Shown in pieces: positions 44,711 to 53,168 of a stretch of DNA of 64,000 nt; the first letter of the stretch is position 1, and every line of letters starts with the position of its first letter. Source of the stretch: Flavobacteriales bacterium (GTDB lineage Bacteria; Bacteroidota; Bacteroidia; Flavobacteriales_E; Vicingaceae). The notes beneath the pieces are model-generated. The model had not been told where the DNA came from and did not search any database. It saw only the letters and a program-made list of their open reading frames with translations. The stretch covers positions 1 to 64,000 of the forward strand of contig JACJZA010000015.1 of NCBI GenBank assembly GCA_020635825.1. Direction: 5' to 3'. Both the position numbers and the translations under genes were made by a program.

Positions 44711-45712
44711 TTAAAATTGATGTAATCTATTTAAAATATCTTTTGCCTGATGCCATTCCAATCTTGGGCCAAACTGTGTTACCACCTGAGAAGAAGCAAG
44801 AGATGCAAGTTTCCCTGAATCGGCATAACTATGTCCATTTGTAATTCCATATAAGAAAGCTCCTGCGAATAAATCACCAGCACCGTTTGAGTCAATTGCT
44901 TTCACTTTATAAGGTTCAATGTCAATAAAAGTATCACCATCAAAAATCATGGCTCCGTTTTTACCTAAAGTAATTACAAATCTTTTCGCCTCATTTTTTA
45001 ATGCTTCTCTAGCTTCAGAAATTGAATCTTTTCCTGTGTAAAGCAAAGCTTCTTCTTCATTGCAAAACAAAAGGTCAACACTGGCTCCAACAACAGATTG
45101 CATATTTTCTTTGAAGTATTTAACCATTGAAGGATCTGAGAAAGTCAAAGCAGTTTTTACACCGTTTTCTTCAGCTATTTTTTTAGCATGTTTCATGGCG
45201 TCTAATCCATTCTCGGAAGTAACCAAGTAGCCTTCCATGTAAAGATATTGAGAATCTCTCAAAGCATCGTCTTTTATTTCAGTTCTTGAGTAATTTGAAG
45301 TTATTCCCAAAAATGTGTTCATCGTTCTCGAAGCATCTTCGGTAGTCATTACCAAACATTTACCTGTAATTCCTGTTTCTAAACTTTCTTCATGCAAATT
45401 GGTTTCTACGCCATTAGATTTTAAATCTTTCATATAGAAATGACCAAGTTCATCATTGGCAACTTTACAAGAATAAAAACTAGAACCACCAAACTGACTT
45501 ACTGCAATAATAGAGTTAGCAGCAGAACCACCGCATTGTTTATTACTAACACTTTCATGAATAGCTTTGTAAACCCTAGTTTGATGTTCCTCATCCACCA
45601 AAGTCATTAATCCTTTCTCTATATTATGATCTTTTAAAAATTGATCGTTTACTTCTGTTACTATATCTACTAAAGCATTGCCAATTCCGAATACATTATA
45701 TTTTTTGCTCAT
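44711..45712 (-). CDS. PfkB-family kinase, probable adenosine kinase
   Basis: A 333-residue protein with the ribokinase/PfkB fold: N-terminal VFGIGNALVDIV, the GGSAANSIIAVSQFGG segment that binds the nucleoside, and the C-terminal DSNGAGDLFAGAFLYG with the catalytic Asp. Bacteroidota proteins of this exact layout are annotated as adenosine kinases, phosphorylating adenosine to AMP; other sugar or nucleoside substrates cannot be excluded. The promoter -7 box is at 45766. Confidence 0.88.
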   Translation of the reverse strand: MSKKYNVFGIGNALVDIVTEVNDQFLKDHNIEKGLMTLVDEEHQTRVYKAIHESVSNKQCGGSAANSIIAVSQFGGSSFYSCKVANDELGHFYMKDLKSNGVETNLHEESLETGITGKCLVMTTEDASRTMNTFLGITSNYSRTEIKDDALRDSQYLYMEGYLVTSENGLDAMKHAKKIAEENGVKTALTFSDPSMVKYFKENMQSVVGASVDLLFCNEEEALLYTGKDSISEAREALKNEAKRFVITLGKNGAMIFDGDTFIDIEPYKVKAIDSNGAGDLFAGAFLYGITNGHSYADSGKLASLASSQVVTQFGPRLEWHQAKDILNRLHQF

Positions 45713-45765
45713 CTGTAATTATTTATTACCCAATAATTTTGAGTTTTAAGGTTAATTTTTTTGTG

Positions 45766-45773
45766 CAAATATA
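45766..45773 (-). promoter_or_regulatory. -7 box of the adenosine kinase gene
   Basis: On the minus strand the sequence is TATATTTG (TAnnTTTG), 53 nt before the start codon. Confidence 0.5.
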
Positions 45774-45822
45774 TTGTATAATTAAAAACTTTCAACTAAT
45801 ATTGCACCCCAATTAAGGAAAT

Positions 45823-45896
45823 TCCTCCTTAGCTCAGCTGGTTAGAGCATCTGACTGTTAATCAGAGGGTCCTTGGTTCGAGCCCAAGAGGAGGAG
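45823..45896 (+). tRNA. tRNA-Asn (anticodon GUU)
   Basis: The acceptor TCCTCCT pairs with AGGAGGA. The anticodon arm is TCTGA-CTGTTAA-TCAGA, giving GUU, and the T loop is TTCGAGC. CCA is not encoded. The accessory island begins right after it, although no second copy of the tRNA 3' end was found in the window. Confidence 0.95.
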
Positions 45897-45905
45897 CAAC
45901 GGTAG

Positions 45906-45945
45906 AAAAGGTTACAGCATTTATTTGTTTGTAACCTTTTTTTAT
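45906..45945 (+). terminator. Intrinsic terminator after tRNA-Asn
   Basis: AAAAGGTTAC pairs with GTAACCTTTT around a 15-nt loop and ends in a T run. Confidence 0.85.
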
Positions 45946-46023
45946 TTGCACGATTTTCGCACGGTATGGAATTTAAATTCATTTAAAGAACTTTAATGAT
46001 AAAAATAATAATTTTTTAAGGAT

Positions 46024-46851
46024 TTATTTTACTTTTTTTAGCATTTTTAATACAACATCTTTTACCACTTCTTTGGTAGAATCATCCACATTATAAAATG
46101 CTTTATAGATTTGTTGAACACTTGGTTTTTTTGTTTTAGGAGTTTCAAATATTTGAGAGAGTAGTTGAGCTACTTCTCTTTTGCTAATCGAATCCGAAAT
46201 AACAATATCAGAAATCAAATCAAAAAAATAAGCTAATTGATTAACCGAAAGCGAGGTCTTGAATCGTTGAATAGGGTGAGCCTCGCTTTCCCTTATCTGA
46301 TTTTGCTCTTGGCTCACGTAAGGGGGGATAATCACGGAATTTAAAAGTTCTGTATTGCTAGACAAGAACTTGATTTGTTCAATAGCATGGTCAATTATTT
46401 TTTTATGATAATGATACATGAAATGAACTTTATGATTTTGATAGTCTTTGTTTGTAGGGTATCTTTCTTTTGAATAGCTGGAAGGGAATCTTTTCAGTAT
46501 AGTTTCATCTCCGCAGAAGATATAAGAAAATTTTCGATTGAGTGTTTCTATAATTTTTGGATTATCAACTTTGATTCTAGCCTTATGTAAATTCTTGTAA
46601 AGAATTACAATGTAGTCAATTCGTCCATCTCTTTTAGGTTGATTGAGGGGTAAATGTTGTAATTCATTTCGGCATAATTGCATTAGCTTATTTAAACGTG
46701 TTATAAAACAGTTTACTTTGCTGAATCCATTATATGTAGTTACATAATTTTGCTCATTTTCACAATTAACATTATGCCCCCTAATTCTTATCTCTTTCAG
46801 TAGATTGACAAAGTCCACACAATAAGATTGTATAAACTTCTTTCTAATCAT
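46024..46851 (-). CDS. RteC-like mobile-element regulator (tentative)
   Basis: A 275-residue basic, helical protein without signal or TM segment. The N-terminal two thirds are not recognised. The C-terminal part (LSVNQLAYFFDLISD...REVAQLLSQIFETPK...VQQIYKAFYNVDDSTKE) has the layout of the C-terminal domain of RteC-type and related proteins of Bacteroidota mobile elements. It is divergent from a small HTH gene, an arrangement common in those elements. The intervening 280 nt hold a conspicuous palindrome. Function is inferred from this context. Confidence 0.5.
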   Translation of the reverse strand: MIRKKFIQSYCVDFVNLLKEIRIRGHNVNCENEQNYVTTYNGFSKVNCFITRLNKLMQLCRNELQHLPLNQPKRDGRIDYIVILYKNLHKARIKVDNPKIIETLNRKFSYIFCGDETILKRFPSSYSKERYPTNKDYQNHKVHFMYHYHKKIIDHAIEQIKFLSSNTELLNSVIIPPYVSQEQNQIRESEAHPIQRFKTSLSVNQLAYFFDLISDIVISDSISKREVAQLLSQIFETPKTKKPSVQQIYKAFYNVDDSTKEVVKDVVLKMLKKVK

Positions 46852-47027
46852 TTAGTAGAATTTTATTATTAGTCTCAAATTAACAACGTTAAACTTTTCT
46901 TATTTTATATATTTTATCCGTTAAAATCAGTTAATTTTTGAGGAACGGTCAATATTTTTGGTTTTTGTTCAAAAAACTTTTTTCAAAAATGTTTTTCTGA
47001 ATCGCTTTGATAACAAAGTTTTTGATT

Positions 47028-47041
47028 GGGGTATATACCCC
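47028..47041. promoter_or_regulatory. GGGGTATATACCCC palindrome, candidate operator
   Basis: A perfect 14-bp palindrome, followed by GTACGGGTATAAC, in the divergent region between the RteC-like gene and the HTH gene. GC-rich arms stand out in an AT-rich gap. Confidence 0.55.
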
Positions 47042-47131
47042 TGATTGTACGGGTATAACAAAAGATTCATTCAAAACCCCTCGTTTATAAAATTAATCAA
47101 GCCGTTTTATTAACTCAAAACCCTTAAAGCT

Positions 47132-47395
47132 ATGAAAGTGATAATATTTGAAGAAGAAGCTTATTACAAAATGCTTGAAGAACTAAAGCAAGCAATAAAA
47201 GAAGCGACCTCCCCAAGATTAAAAGAATGGTTATCTTTTGAAGAAGCAAAAGACCTACTTGGATTTAAAAGTAAATCAAAATTACAACAATTGAGAGATC
47301 ATGGAGAAATAGAATTCAGTCAACATGGTCGAATAATTAGATATTCCCGAAGTAGTATTTTAACATTTTTGGAAAATCATCGAGTTAAATTTTAG
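47132..47395 (+). CDS. Excisionase/MerR-like small HTH protein
   Basis: An 87-residue protein. An N-terminal helix (EEEAYYKMLEELKQAIKEA) is followed by an HTH_17-type winged domain (LSFEEAKDLLGFKSKSKLQQL, GRIIRYSRSSILTFLENH). Proteins of this shape act as excisionases or regulators in Bacteroidota integrative elements. It carries the TTATTAACnCAAAACC-type leader, 8 nt before the ATG, that several genes of the 53-58 kb block share. Confidence 0.75.
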   Translation: MKVIIFEEEAYYKMLEELKQAIKEATSPRLKEWLSFEEAKDLLGFKSKSKLQQLRDHGEIEFSQHGRIIRYSRSSILTFLENHRVKF

Positions 47396-47515
47396 TAAAA
47401 ACAAGCTGATTTTATATGGTTAAAACCCTTAAAACAGACAAAAACACCTCTAAAACACTTAAAAATGGGCCTAAAACACTCAGAATAAACCTAATATTTT
47501 AAAAAATACTTACAA

Positions 47516-47704
47516 ATGGATAATGCCAAACCTAAAATAAGAGCGATGTCGAAAACAGAATTGGCTAATGCTTACCAAGTAAGTATTAAAACTTTTTCTA
47601 GGTGGATACACCCTTTTAAAGAAAAAATAGGTAAATATTTAGGTAGAGCTTATACACCTAAACAAGTAAGGACTATTTTTGAATTATTAGGTAATCCTAA
47701 TTAA
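47516..47704 (+). CDS. Small DUF4248-like HTH protein
   Basis: A 62-residue protein (MSKTELANAYQVSIKTFSRW, YTPKQVRTIFELLG) with a compact helix-turn-helix look. Small proteins with this LA..Y.VS..T...W pattern are frequent in Bacteroidota mobile elements (DUF4248-like). It probably binds DNA. Its 3' end overlaps the convergent gene at 47697 by 8 nt. Confidence 0.65.
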   Translation: MDNAKPKIRAMSKTELANAYQVSIKTFSRWIHPFKEKIGKYLGRAYTPKQVRTIFELLGNPN

Positions 47705-48230
47705 TTTTTGAAATCTCCTTTTTCAACATATATGTCCAACTAATATTAATTAAGTTGGAAATTGAAGAAAAGAAAAAAACTCCAAAAAATATTCCAGCCG
47801 AAATAACCGTAAACATATAGCTAATAGTATTTAATACTTTCAGGCTTGGAAGGGCAATCAAAATAAAAACCCAAAAAAGAGCTCCAATTATTTGAAATAT
47901 AAAAACAGCCCAGTTCAGGGACGAAACTTTTGGAATAATTTTATCATTTTCAAATAATAAATAGGGAAATATATTTTTTATCATTTTCCAAGTAAATTTT
48001 CTTGAAATTTCAGGGTATATTTTCATCAATTCAAGTCTTTGATGTTTTTTGCATTTTATTCCCGTTATTTCTTTAAACTGTATAATACTTAATTCTTCCT
48101 TTGCTGTACTTTTAATTTTTTTATCTGTAAAAGAGTAGTTTAAATTCTTTACTAATCTTTTCTTTCTCTTATCATTTGAACTATAAAATATATTCAATAG
48201 TTGGTTTGTATTTATTGTAATGGGAAACAT
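47697..48230 (-). CDS. Membrane protein of unknown function
   Basis: A 177-residue protein with a basic soluble N-terminal half (SNDKRKKRLVKNLNYSF) and two TM segments (WAVFIFQIIGALFWVFILIALP and ISYMFTVISAGIFFGVFFFSSI) in the C-terminal half. The family is not recognised. It lies 24 nt after the gene at 48255 on the same strand, and the two form a unit that runs against the surrounding island genes. This is typical of cargo such as exclusion or defence genes, but no such function is shown. Confidence 0.55.
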   Translation of the reverse strand: MFPITINTNQLLNIFYSSNDKRKKRLVKNLNYSFTDKKIKSTAKEELSIIQFKEITGIKCKKHQRLELMKIYPEISRKFTWKMIKNIFPYLLFENDKIIPKVSSLNWAVFIFQIIGALFWVFILIALPSLKVLNTISYMFTVISAGIFFGVFFFSSISNLINISWTYMLKKEISKIN

Positions 48231-48254
48231 AAGTATTCAATTATTATAAACTCG

Positions 48255-48935
48255 TTATTTTTTCTTCTTTTTTCTCTGTTTGTTTGCCTTCTTGCGTATC
48301 GCGTCCATAACGTCTATTTTAATCCACTTATGTTCTTGTTCAGAGTAATGAACATAATCAGGGATTTGATATGTTTTTCTAGTTTGCTGTTCTCGCATAA
48401 AGTCAAGAATTTTGTCCAATGAGTTTTCAATAACTTCATTATCTAAATTTCCTTCTATCTCAAAATTGAATCCGGTATTTTCATCTAAGTTAACTTGTAC
48501 TCCAAATTTTATTTCCTTTTCTTCAATATTTCCAGAAGTAGCTTTGTAATATTTTTTTTCTTTAACTTTATTTCTAACAAATAAAATACTTGATTTAATT
48601 GAATCCCAAATAGCGTTTGTTCCTATCCCTTTTATAAGCTCTATTATAATAGGCTGATTTAAAACTAAAAAGGTAATTAAACTGTAATCCTCTAAATTAT
48701 TATACATTACCCCGCTCTTATCGAAAGAGCTTAGTTCCAACTTTCCTTTAGCTAAAAGATTATTTACTTCATTTAAATCATCATTATTTAAGTCTCCCAA
48801 ATAAGTTAAATGAATTACATTATCACCGGATTTTAATGTTTTTTTTCTTTCCTCTATTAATGCTTGTTGTTTTTTATACAAATCACTATTTATAAAATCA
48901 TCTAGGGTGTCTTTTGCTGATTTTTTGTCTGCCAT
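48255..48935 (-). CDS. Cytoplasmic protein of unknown function
   Basis: A 226-residue, highly charged protein ending in a lysine-rich tail (RKKANKQRKKKKK). One moderately hydrophobic stretch (SLITFLVLNQPIIIELIKG) might touch the membrane. No domain is recognised. It is probably co-transcribed with the downstream membrane protein gene and would be the first gene of that pair. Base composition is AT-rich, unlike the block that follows at 49 kb. Confidence 0.55.
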   Translation of the reverse strand: MADKKSAKDTLDDFINSDLYKKQQALIEERKKTLKSGDNVIHLTYLGDLNNDDLNEVNNLLAKGKLELSSFDKSGVMYNNLEDYSLITFLVLNQPIIIELIKGIGTNAIWDSIKSSILFVRNKVKEKKYYKATSGNIEEKEIKFGVQVNLDENTGFNFEIEGNLDNEVIENSLDKILDFMREQQTRKTYQIPDYVHYSEQEHKWIKIDVMDAIRKKANKQRKKKKK

Positions 48936-49085
48936 TTTCCATCAAGTTTAGAATCAAATGTATCCATTTCTGCTTAATATTCCCGAACACTCCTAAATCT
49001 AACTTTCCAATCCTTTTGAAGCCTTAATTATCCTTTTCACTCCCGAACTGGACAGCACGGTTTCAGTCCTTCGGAACTTAGTACT

Positions 49086-49592
49086 ATGAAACGGAAGATA
49101 GTCATAGTAGCCATATTGATAGTAGTCCTGATAGCTGCCAAAAAAGGTTATCAATATTATCAAAAGTACAGAGGATCGGAAGATATTTATGTGAGCATAG
49201 ATAAGTTCCAATTTCCTGAACTGAACCTAAGTAGCATTTTTGGAGATGTGTTGACCAAAGTAACCGTTAACATCAACAATTACTCTCCCGAAACCTTCCA
49301 TGTTCAACAGCTACAAATCAATGTACTCGGAGACCAAAATGAAATGTTAGCCGAACAACAATATCCGATTAATCAACCCTTAGAGATAAAACCAAATCAA
49401 GCCAACAAGTTTGCCCTCAACCTCATTCTCTCCCCCTTTACCCTCAAACAGCTTATCAAATCCGCAGGCGGTATAGCTACGGTGGGGGCAAACTACTTGG
49501 TTAATGGTAAATACAACATCCCGATTCAGATAGTAGGCTTTGTAAGAGCCGAAGGAATAAAAATACCTATTAACGAAAAAATTGTAGTGTAA
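49086..49592 (+). CDS. Membrane-anchored LEA/WHy-like protein
   Basis: A 168-residue protein with an N-terminal TM anchor (IVIVAILIVVLIAAKKG) and a beta-sandwich-like domain (VTVNINNYSPETFHVQQLQI...NKFALNLILSP). The pattern of paired N-N-Y/F strands resembles LEA-14/WHy domains, which bind surfaces or lipids. It opens the long co-directional block; the stop overlaps the next start (TAATG). A structural, membrane-associated role is inferred. Confidence 0.6.
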   Translation: MKRKIVIVAILIVVLIAAKKGYQYYQKYRGSEDIYVSIDKFQFPELNLSSIFGDVLTKVTVNINNYSPETFHVQQLQINVLGDQNEMLAEQQYPINQPLEIKPNQANKFALNLILSPFTLKQLIKSAGGIATVGANYLVNGKYNIPIQIVGFVRAEGIKIPINEKIVV

Positions 49593-49876
49593 TGGAAAAA
49601 TTATCAATCATAGTGGTATCAGTGCTGTTCTCCTCCATAATAGCTATGCTCGGCTACTTTCTGAAAACAGCCCACAAGGAAAACAAAGACATGTTCAAGG
49701 AACTGGCAGAATTAAAACAATTACTAATTGCCATCAAGATACAAGTCGAAAAGAGCATAGTAACCGACATCGAAGAAGTCAAACAAAATGTAAGAGACCT
49801 GTTTGACCGCACCCGACACAACGAATCAGAAATCAGCAAACTGAATGAACAAGTGAAAAACAAAGTAGAAAAATGA
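49592..49876 (+). CDS. Single-TM coiled-coil protein
   Basis: A 94-residue protein with an N-terminal TM helix (LSIIVVSVLFSSIIAMLGYFL) followed by a heptad-rich coiled coil (LAELKQLLIAIKIQVEKSIV, IEEVKQNVRDLFDRTRHNE). It overlaps both neighbours (1 nt with the gene before, 4 nt with the gene after). The topology would suit a spanin-, holin- or virion-membrane-type component, but no family is recognised. Confidence 0.6.
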   Translation: MEKLSIIVVSVLFSSIIAMLGYFLKTAHKENKDMFKELAELKQLLIAIKIQVEKSIVTDIEEVKQNVRDLFDRTRHNESEISKLNEQVKNKVEK

Positions 49877-52800
49877 ACAATGATAAAGACATATCAGGAA
49901 TAGGCAAAATCGAAGATGCCGGAAAACTCGTTCAAGGTGGACGAATAGACCGTTATTGGGAAGCCGAAAACATCCGTCTTTATCCCCAATATTATGTGGG
50001 AACCAGTAAGATATTTAAAGCCTCATGGCTCCATAATTCCACAGAAGCCCTCCAACACTTTAACCTCCGAAGTATCGAGTTCGGCAACTGGATGAATCAA
50101 GAAGACCGAGCCAACTTTCTGTATGGAGCCATGCTAGGCTTATATTATTTAGCCCTCATCTTAGGAAGAAAAGATTATGAAATGGGATTAGGTGGAAGAC
50201 TATCCATTTCGTTAGGAGCAAGAGGACATGGACGAGCAGCAGGACATTATGAACCTAGCCCTTATTCAGTCATTAACATTACCAAAACACAAGGTATAGG
50301 TGTTCTTGCCCACGAATACGCTCATGCTTTTGACAACCTAATCTCTTTCTATTCAGGAGGCAAAAAACAAAGCTTTGTATCAGGTGGCAGAACCACCCGA
50401 AAAGGATATGATGAAGACATTGCCAAAACAGGTAATTACTTTGAAAAACAGTTTGAAGAATTTTACAACATCCTTTACTATAATACAAATGGAGCAAAAA
50501 CAGATTTTCATTTAGAGTTGCAGCAAAAAGATGAATACTGGAACAGAAGAAATGAAGTTTTCGCCCGAACCTTTGAAGTGTATGTTGCCGACAAACAAAA
50601 AAGTAAAAAACTAACCAATCACTTTTTAGTTCAGGGAGCAACAGGCGAAGCTTACCCTAGTATTGAACTGACCGACCAAGTGGCAATTATCATTAGAAAT
50701 CTCTTTAGCAAAGGGTTTCAGATGCTAAGAAGCAGGAAAGGAAATCTCAAAGGAGCAGTCATGCAAATAACAGGTTACAAAGGATTAAGAAAAACCCTGT
50801 TAGAAAATGCCGATTTGGATGACACCCTTGCTAACATGCAACGCATAGCTGTAAAGGATGCTTATCAAGTACAACAAATAGCAGAAGGATTAAGAGGGAA
50901 TACCGTTCGAGAAACCGCCCACAATATTTGGAACTGGTTAAGGGAACACACCCATTACAAACTGGATGAAGAAGGCATCGAAGAATTACGTACTCCTGCC
51001 CGAAGTATCATAGACGGACAAAAAGGGTTAAGCGATCCCAATTATGGTATTGACTGCGATGATTACACGATTTTAATTAGTGCCTTATTGCTCAATCTAG
51101 GCATTGACCACGAATACCGAGTAGTTGCCTTTGAAGAAAAAGGAAAATTCCAACACATCTACCCCGTTGCCATAGATACGAAAGGCAATACTTATGTGAT
51201 AGATGTTGTACCCGAAATTCCACGCTTCAATTATGAAGCACAACCTATAAAAGACATCATAACAATCAAGATGACAGCCTCCTCATTGAGCGGTTATCTC
51301 CCCCATGATGCAACAGTTAACCCAATTATTAACCCTCCCGTTTACGGGACAAAATCAGAAGATATGGAATTACATGAATTATCAGGAATCAATGATGCAG
51401 AAGAGTTCAGAAGAGACTTACAGGAAGAAATGAATCAACCATTCAGCCTATCAGGAATCGAAGAAGATTTACAAGATGAAGCTTTAGCATCCTCCTTTCT
51501 CTCAGGTTTGGGAGAGGTAAAAAGTGAAGACGAAGCCGACATTGTCGTAAGCAGTAAAGAAGATGCCATGCAGTTAGTAGAAAACGGCTTACTGGCAGAA
51601 GTTAACAAAGCCCGACAAGTTTTGCTTCAGGAAAAATCCAAACCAACCGAACTAAGTAAATTAATTAATGTGTCTAAAGAATTAAGCACAATGGAAGAAT
51701 TGATGCAGGCATGGGATGATGAGGACGAACGAGAAAAAGTCATTAAAAAAGCCATCGTTTCCCGAAGTACCTACAACAACTTTTACAAAGCCCTGTTAAT
51801 GAGTTTACAGGAATTAGAATCATCAGGACATTTAAGCGGTGTGGACATCACAGGAGATGAACCAATTTATTTAGCACAAGTCCCCGAAACCGATCTTTCC
51901 AGAATATTGGATGAAGATGAAAATTTCAAAGTGGGTCTTGATGCAGGATTACACGGATTCTTTAAAAAACTGTTCAACAAGATTGGTGCAGGAGTTAAAA
52001 AAGTGGTAAAAGCCGTTGTTCGATACAATCCAGTTACCATAGGCGTAAGAGCTGCCATATTAGGAGTATTAAAAGGTAATGTAGGTAACATTTCCGCAAG
52101 ACTGATATATGGCTACCTGACCCAATCACAAGCAGAAGCCCACAACCTGAACTTAGATGAATGGAGAAAAATAGTAGATGCCAAAAACAAAGGCGAAGGA
52201 TTTTTCACCAAAATAGGTGGTAAATCCGAAAACTATAAAAATGCCATTATCAAAGGAAAGGCAGCCCAAGCCACAGGATTAAGGTTAAGTGGTCTGGGAG
52301 CAGGCGAAGCCAAAGCCAACGGATTTGTGAACTTTATTAAGGGATTACTGGCAAAAATTAACATTGCCAATCTCTTTAAAAAGAAACCCAAAGCAGCCCC
52401 ACAGCCTAACCAAAGAACAACTACTCAAGCACCGGTTGTGGTAACTCAACCCAGCATCAATGATTTTGTGGACAATGGAAGCAGTTTTCCTGCCAGTTCA
52501 AGAACAGCAGCACCAGCGACCACTGACCCCAATGCTCCGAAACCAAGCATTTTTAAAAGAATGATGACCTCCACCTTTTGGAAAGATGATGTTTGGGCGA
52601 AGCATAAAAAGAAAATCATCATTGGAGCAAGCTTCATTACCATATTGATACCCCTTGCAATTTACCTGTATCAAAAATGGAAAAACAAACAAAAGCGACA
52701 ATTGGCAGGAGCGAAAGCAGCCCGAACAAGAGCGAGAAACCGCAAGTCAAATAGCTCTAGTGTAAAAGGGGCTTCTTCCAGTCGAAAAAGAAGTAGTTCA

Positions 52801-53064
52801 TCACGAAGAACATCTTCGAGAAGAAGCAGCACCAAAAGCACCCCTTCAAAAAGAAGTACTTCCAAAAGCAAAACTGAACCCATAGGTCGGGGAAGTACTA
52901 CGGTTATTAAAACACCCACCAAAGGGCAAGGAAAAACAAGAGTTTCTAAAATGAGCAGTAAACAACGGCTTTCCTTGATGCACAAAATAGCCAAAGACTT
53001 GCAAAAGAAGTTCCCTAAAACAAAATACTCAACCTTGTTGAGCAGGGCTTCAAAAATGATTTAA
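49873..53064 (+). CDS. Polyvalent protein: LPD1-like and zincin, transglutaminase-like, TM and basic tail
   Basis: A 1063-residue multidomain protein. Residues about 60-290 resemble the LPD1 domain (LRSIEFGNWMNQEDRANFLYG, GLGGRLSISLGARGHG) with a zincin HExxH motif, HEYAH at 147-151. About 330-470 is a transglutaminase/papain-like domain with Cys395 in GIDCDDYTILISALLLNLG, a likely His in FQHIYPV and an Asp in VIDVVP. The middle is helical. About 690-800 holds an Ala/Gly/Lys segment (KKVVKAVVRYNPVTIGVRAAIL). A TM helix (IIIGASFITILIPLAIYLY) near 915-935 precedes a Ser/Arg/Lys-rich tail that could bind nucleic acid. LPD1 and zincin domains are known from polyvalent proteins of phages and conjugative elements. 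Confidence 0.72.
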   Translation: MNNDKDISGIGKIEDAGKLVQGGRIDRYWEAENIRLYPQYYVGTSKIFKASWLHNSTEALQHFNLRSIEFGNWMNQEDRANFLYGAMLGLYYLALILGRKDYEMGLGGRLSISLGARGHGRAAGHYEPSPYSVINITKTQGIGVLAHEYAHAFDNLISFYSGGKKQSFVSGGRTTRKGYDEDIAKTGNYFEKQFEEFYNILYYNTNGAKTDFHLELQQKDEYWNRRNEVFARTFEVYVADKQKSKKLTNHFLVQGATGEAYPSIELTDQVAIIIRNLFSKGFQMLRSRKGNLKGAVMQITGYKGLRKTLLENADLDDTLANMQRIAVKDAYQVQQIAEGLRGNTVRETAHNIWNWLREHTHYKLDEEGIEELRTPARSIIDGQKGLSDPNYGIDCDDYTILISALLLNLGIDHEYRVVAFEEKGKFQHIYPVAIDTKGNTYVIDVVPEIPRFNYEAQPIKDIITIKMTASSLSGYLPHDATVNPIINPPVYGTKSEDMELHELSGINDAEEFRRDLQEEMNQPFSLSGIEEDLQDEALASSFLSGLGEVKSEDEADIVVSSKEDAMQLVENGLLAEVNKARQVLLQEKSKPTELSKLINVSKELSTMEELMQAWDDEDEREKVIKKAIVSRSTYNNFYKALLMSLQELESSGHLSGVDITGDEPIYLAQVPETDLSRILDEDENFKVGLDAGLHGFFKKLFNKIGAGVKKVVKAVVRYNPVTIGVRAAILGVLKGNVGNISARLIYGYLTQSQAEAHNLNLDEWRKIVDAKNKGEGFFTKIGGKSENYKNAIIKGKAAQATGLRLSGLGAGEAKANGFVNFIKGLLAKINIANLFKKKPKAAPQPNQRTTTQAPVVVTQPSINDFVDNGSSFPASSRTAAPATTDPNAPKPSIFKRMMTSTFWKDDVWAKHKKKIIIGASFITILIPLAIYLYQKWKNKQKRQLAGAKAARTRARNRKSNSSSVKGASSSRKRSSSSRRTSSRRSSTKSTPSKRSTSKSKTEPIGRGSTTVIKTPTKGQGKTRVSKMSSKQRLSLMHKIAKDLQKKFPKTKYSTLLSRASKMI

Positions 53065-53068
53065 AACA

Positions 53069-53129
53069 TCAGAACGAAGGAGTTTAAGCATCCCCCAAAT
53101 ACCCGACAAGCTTAACTCCCGACTTCTGA
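53069..53129. other. Large imperfect inverted repeat
   Basis: TCAGAA-cgaa-GGAGTTtAAGC pairs with GCTTAACTCC-cgac-TTCTGA around a 20-nt loop, directly after the 1063-residue gene. It could be a transcript-processing or partial-termination structure before the next gene. Confidence 0.5.
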
Positions 53130-53168
53130 ACCAAATAATCCAATTATTAACCTTTAAAACCAATAAAA

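Noticed and set aside
52446..52994. Minus-strand frames opposite the polyvalent protein tail
   Set aside because: Low-complexity Leu-rich shadows of the Ser/Arg/Lys-rich coding strand, with no start context.
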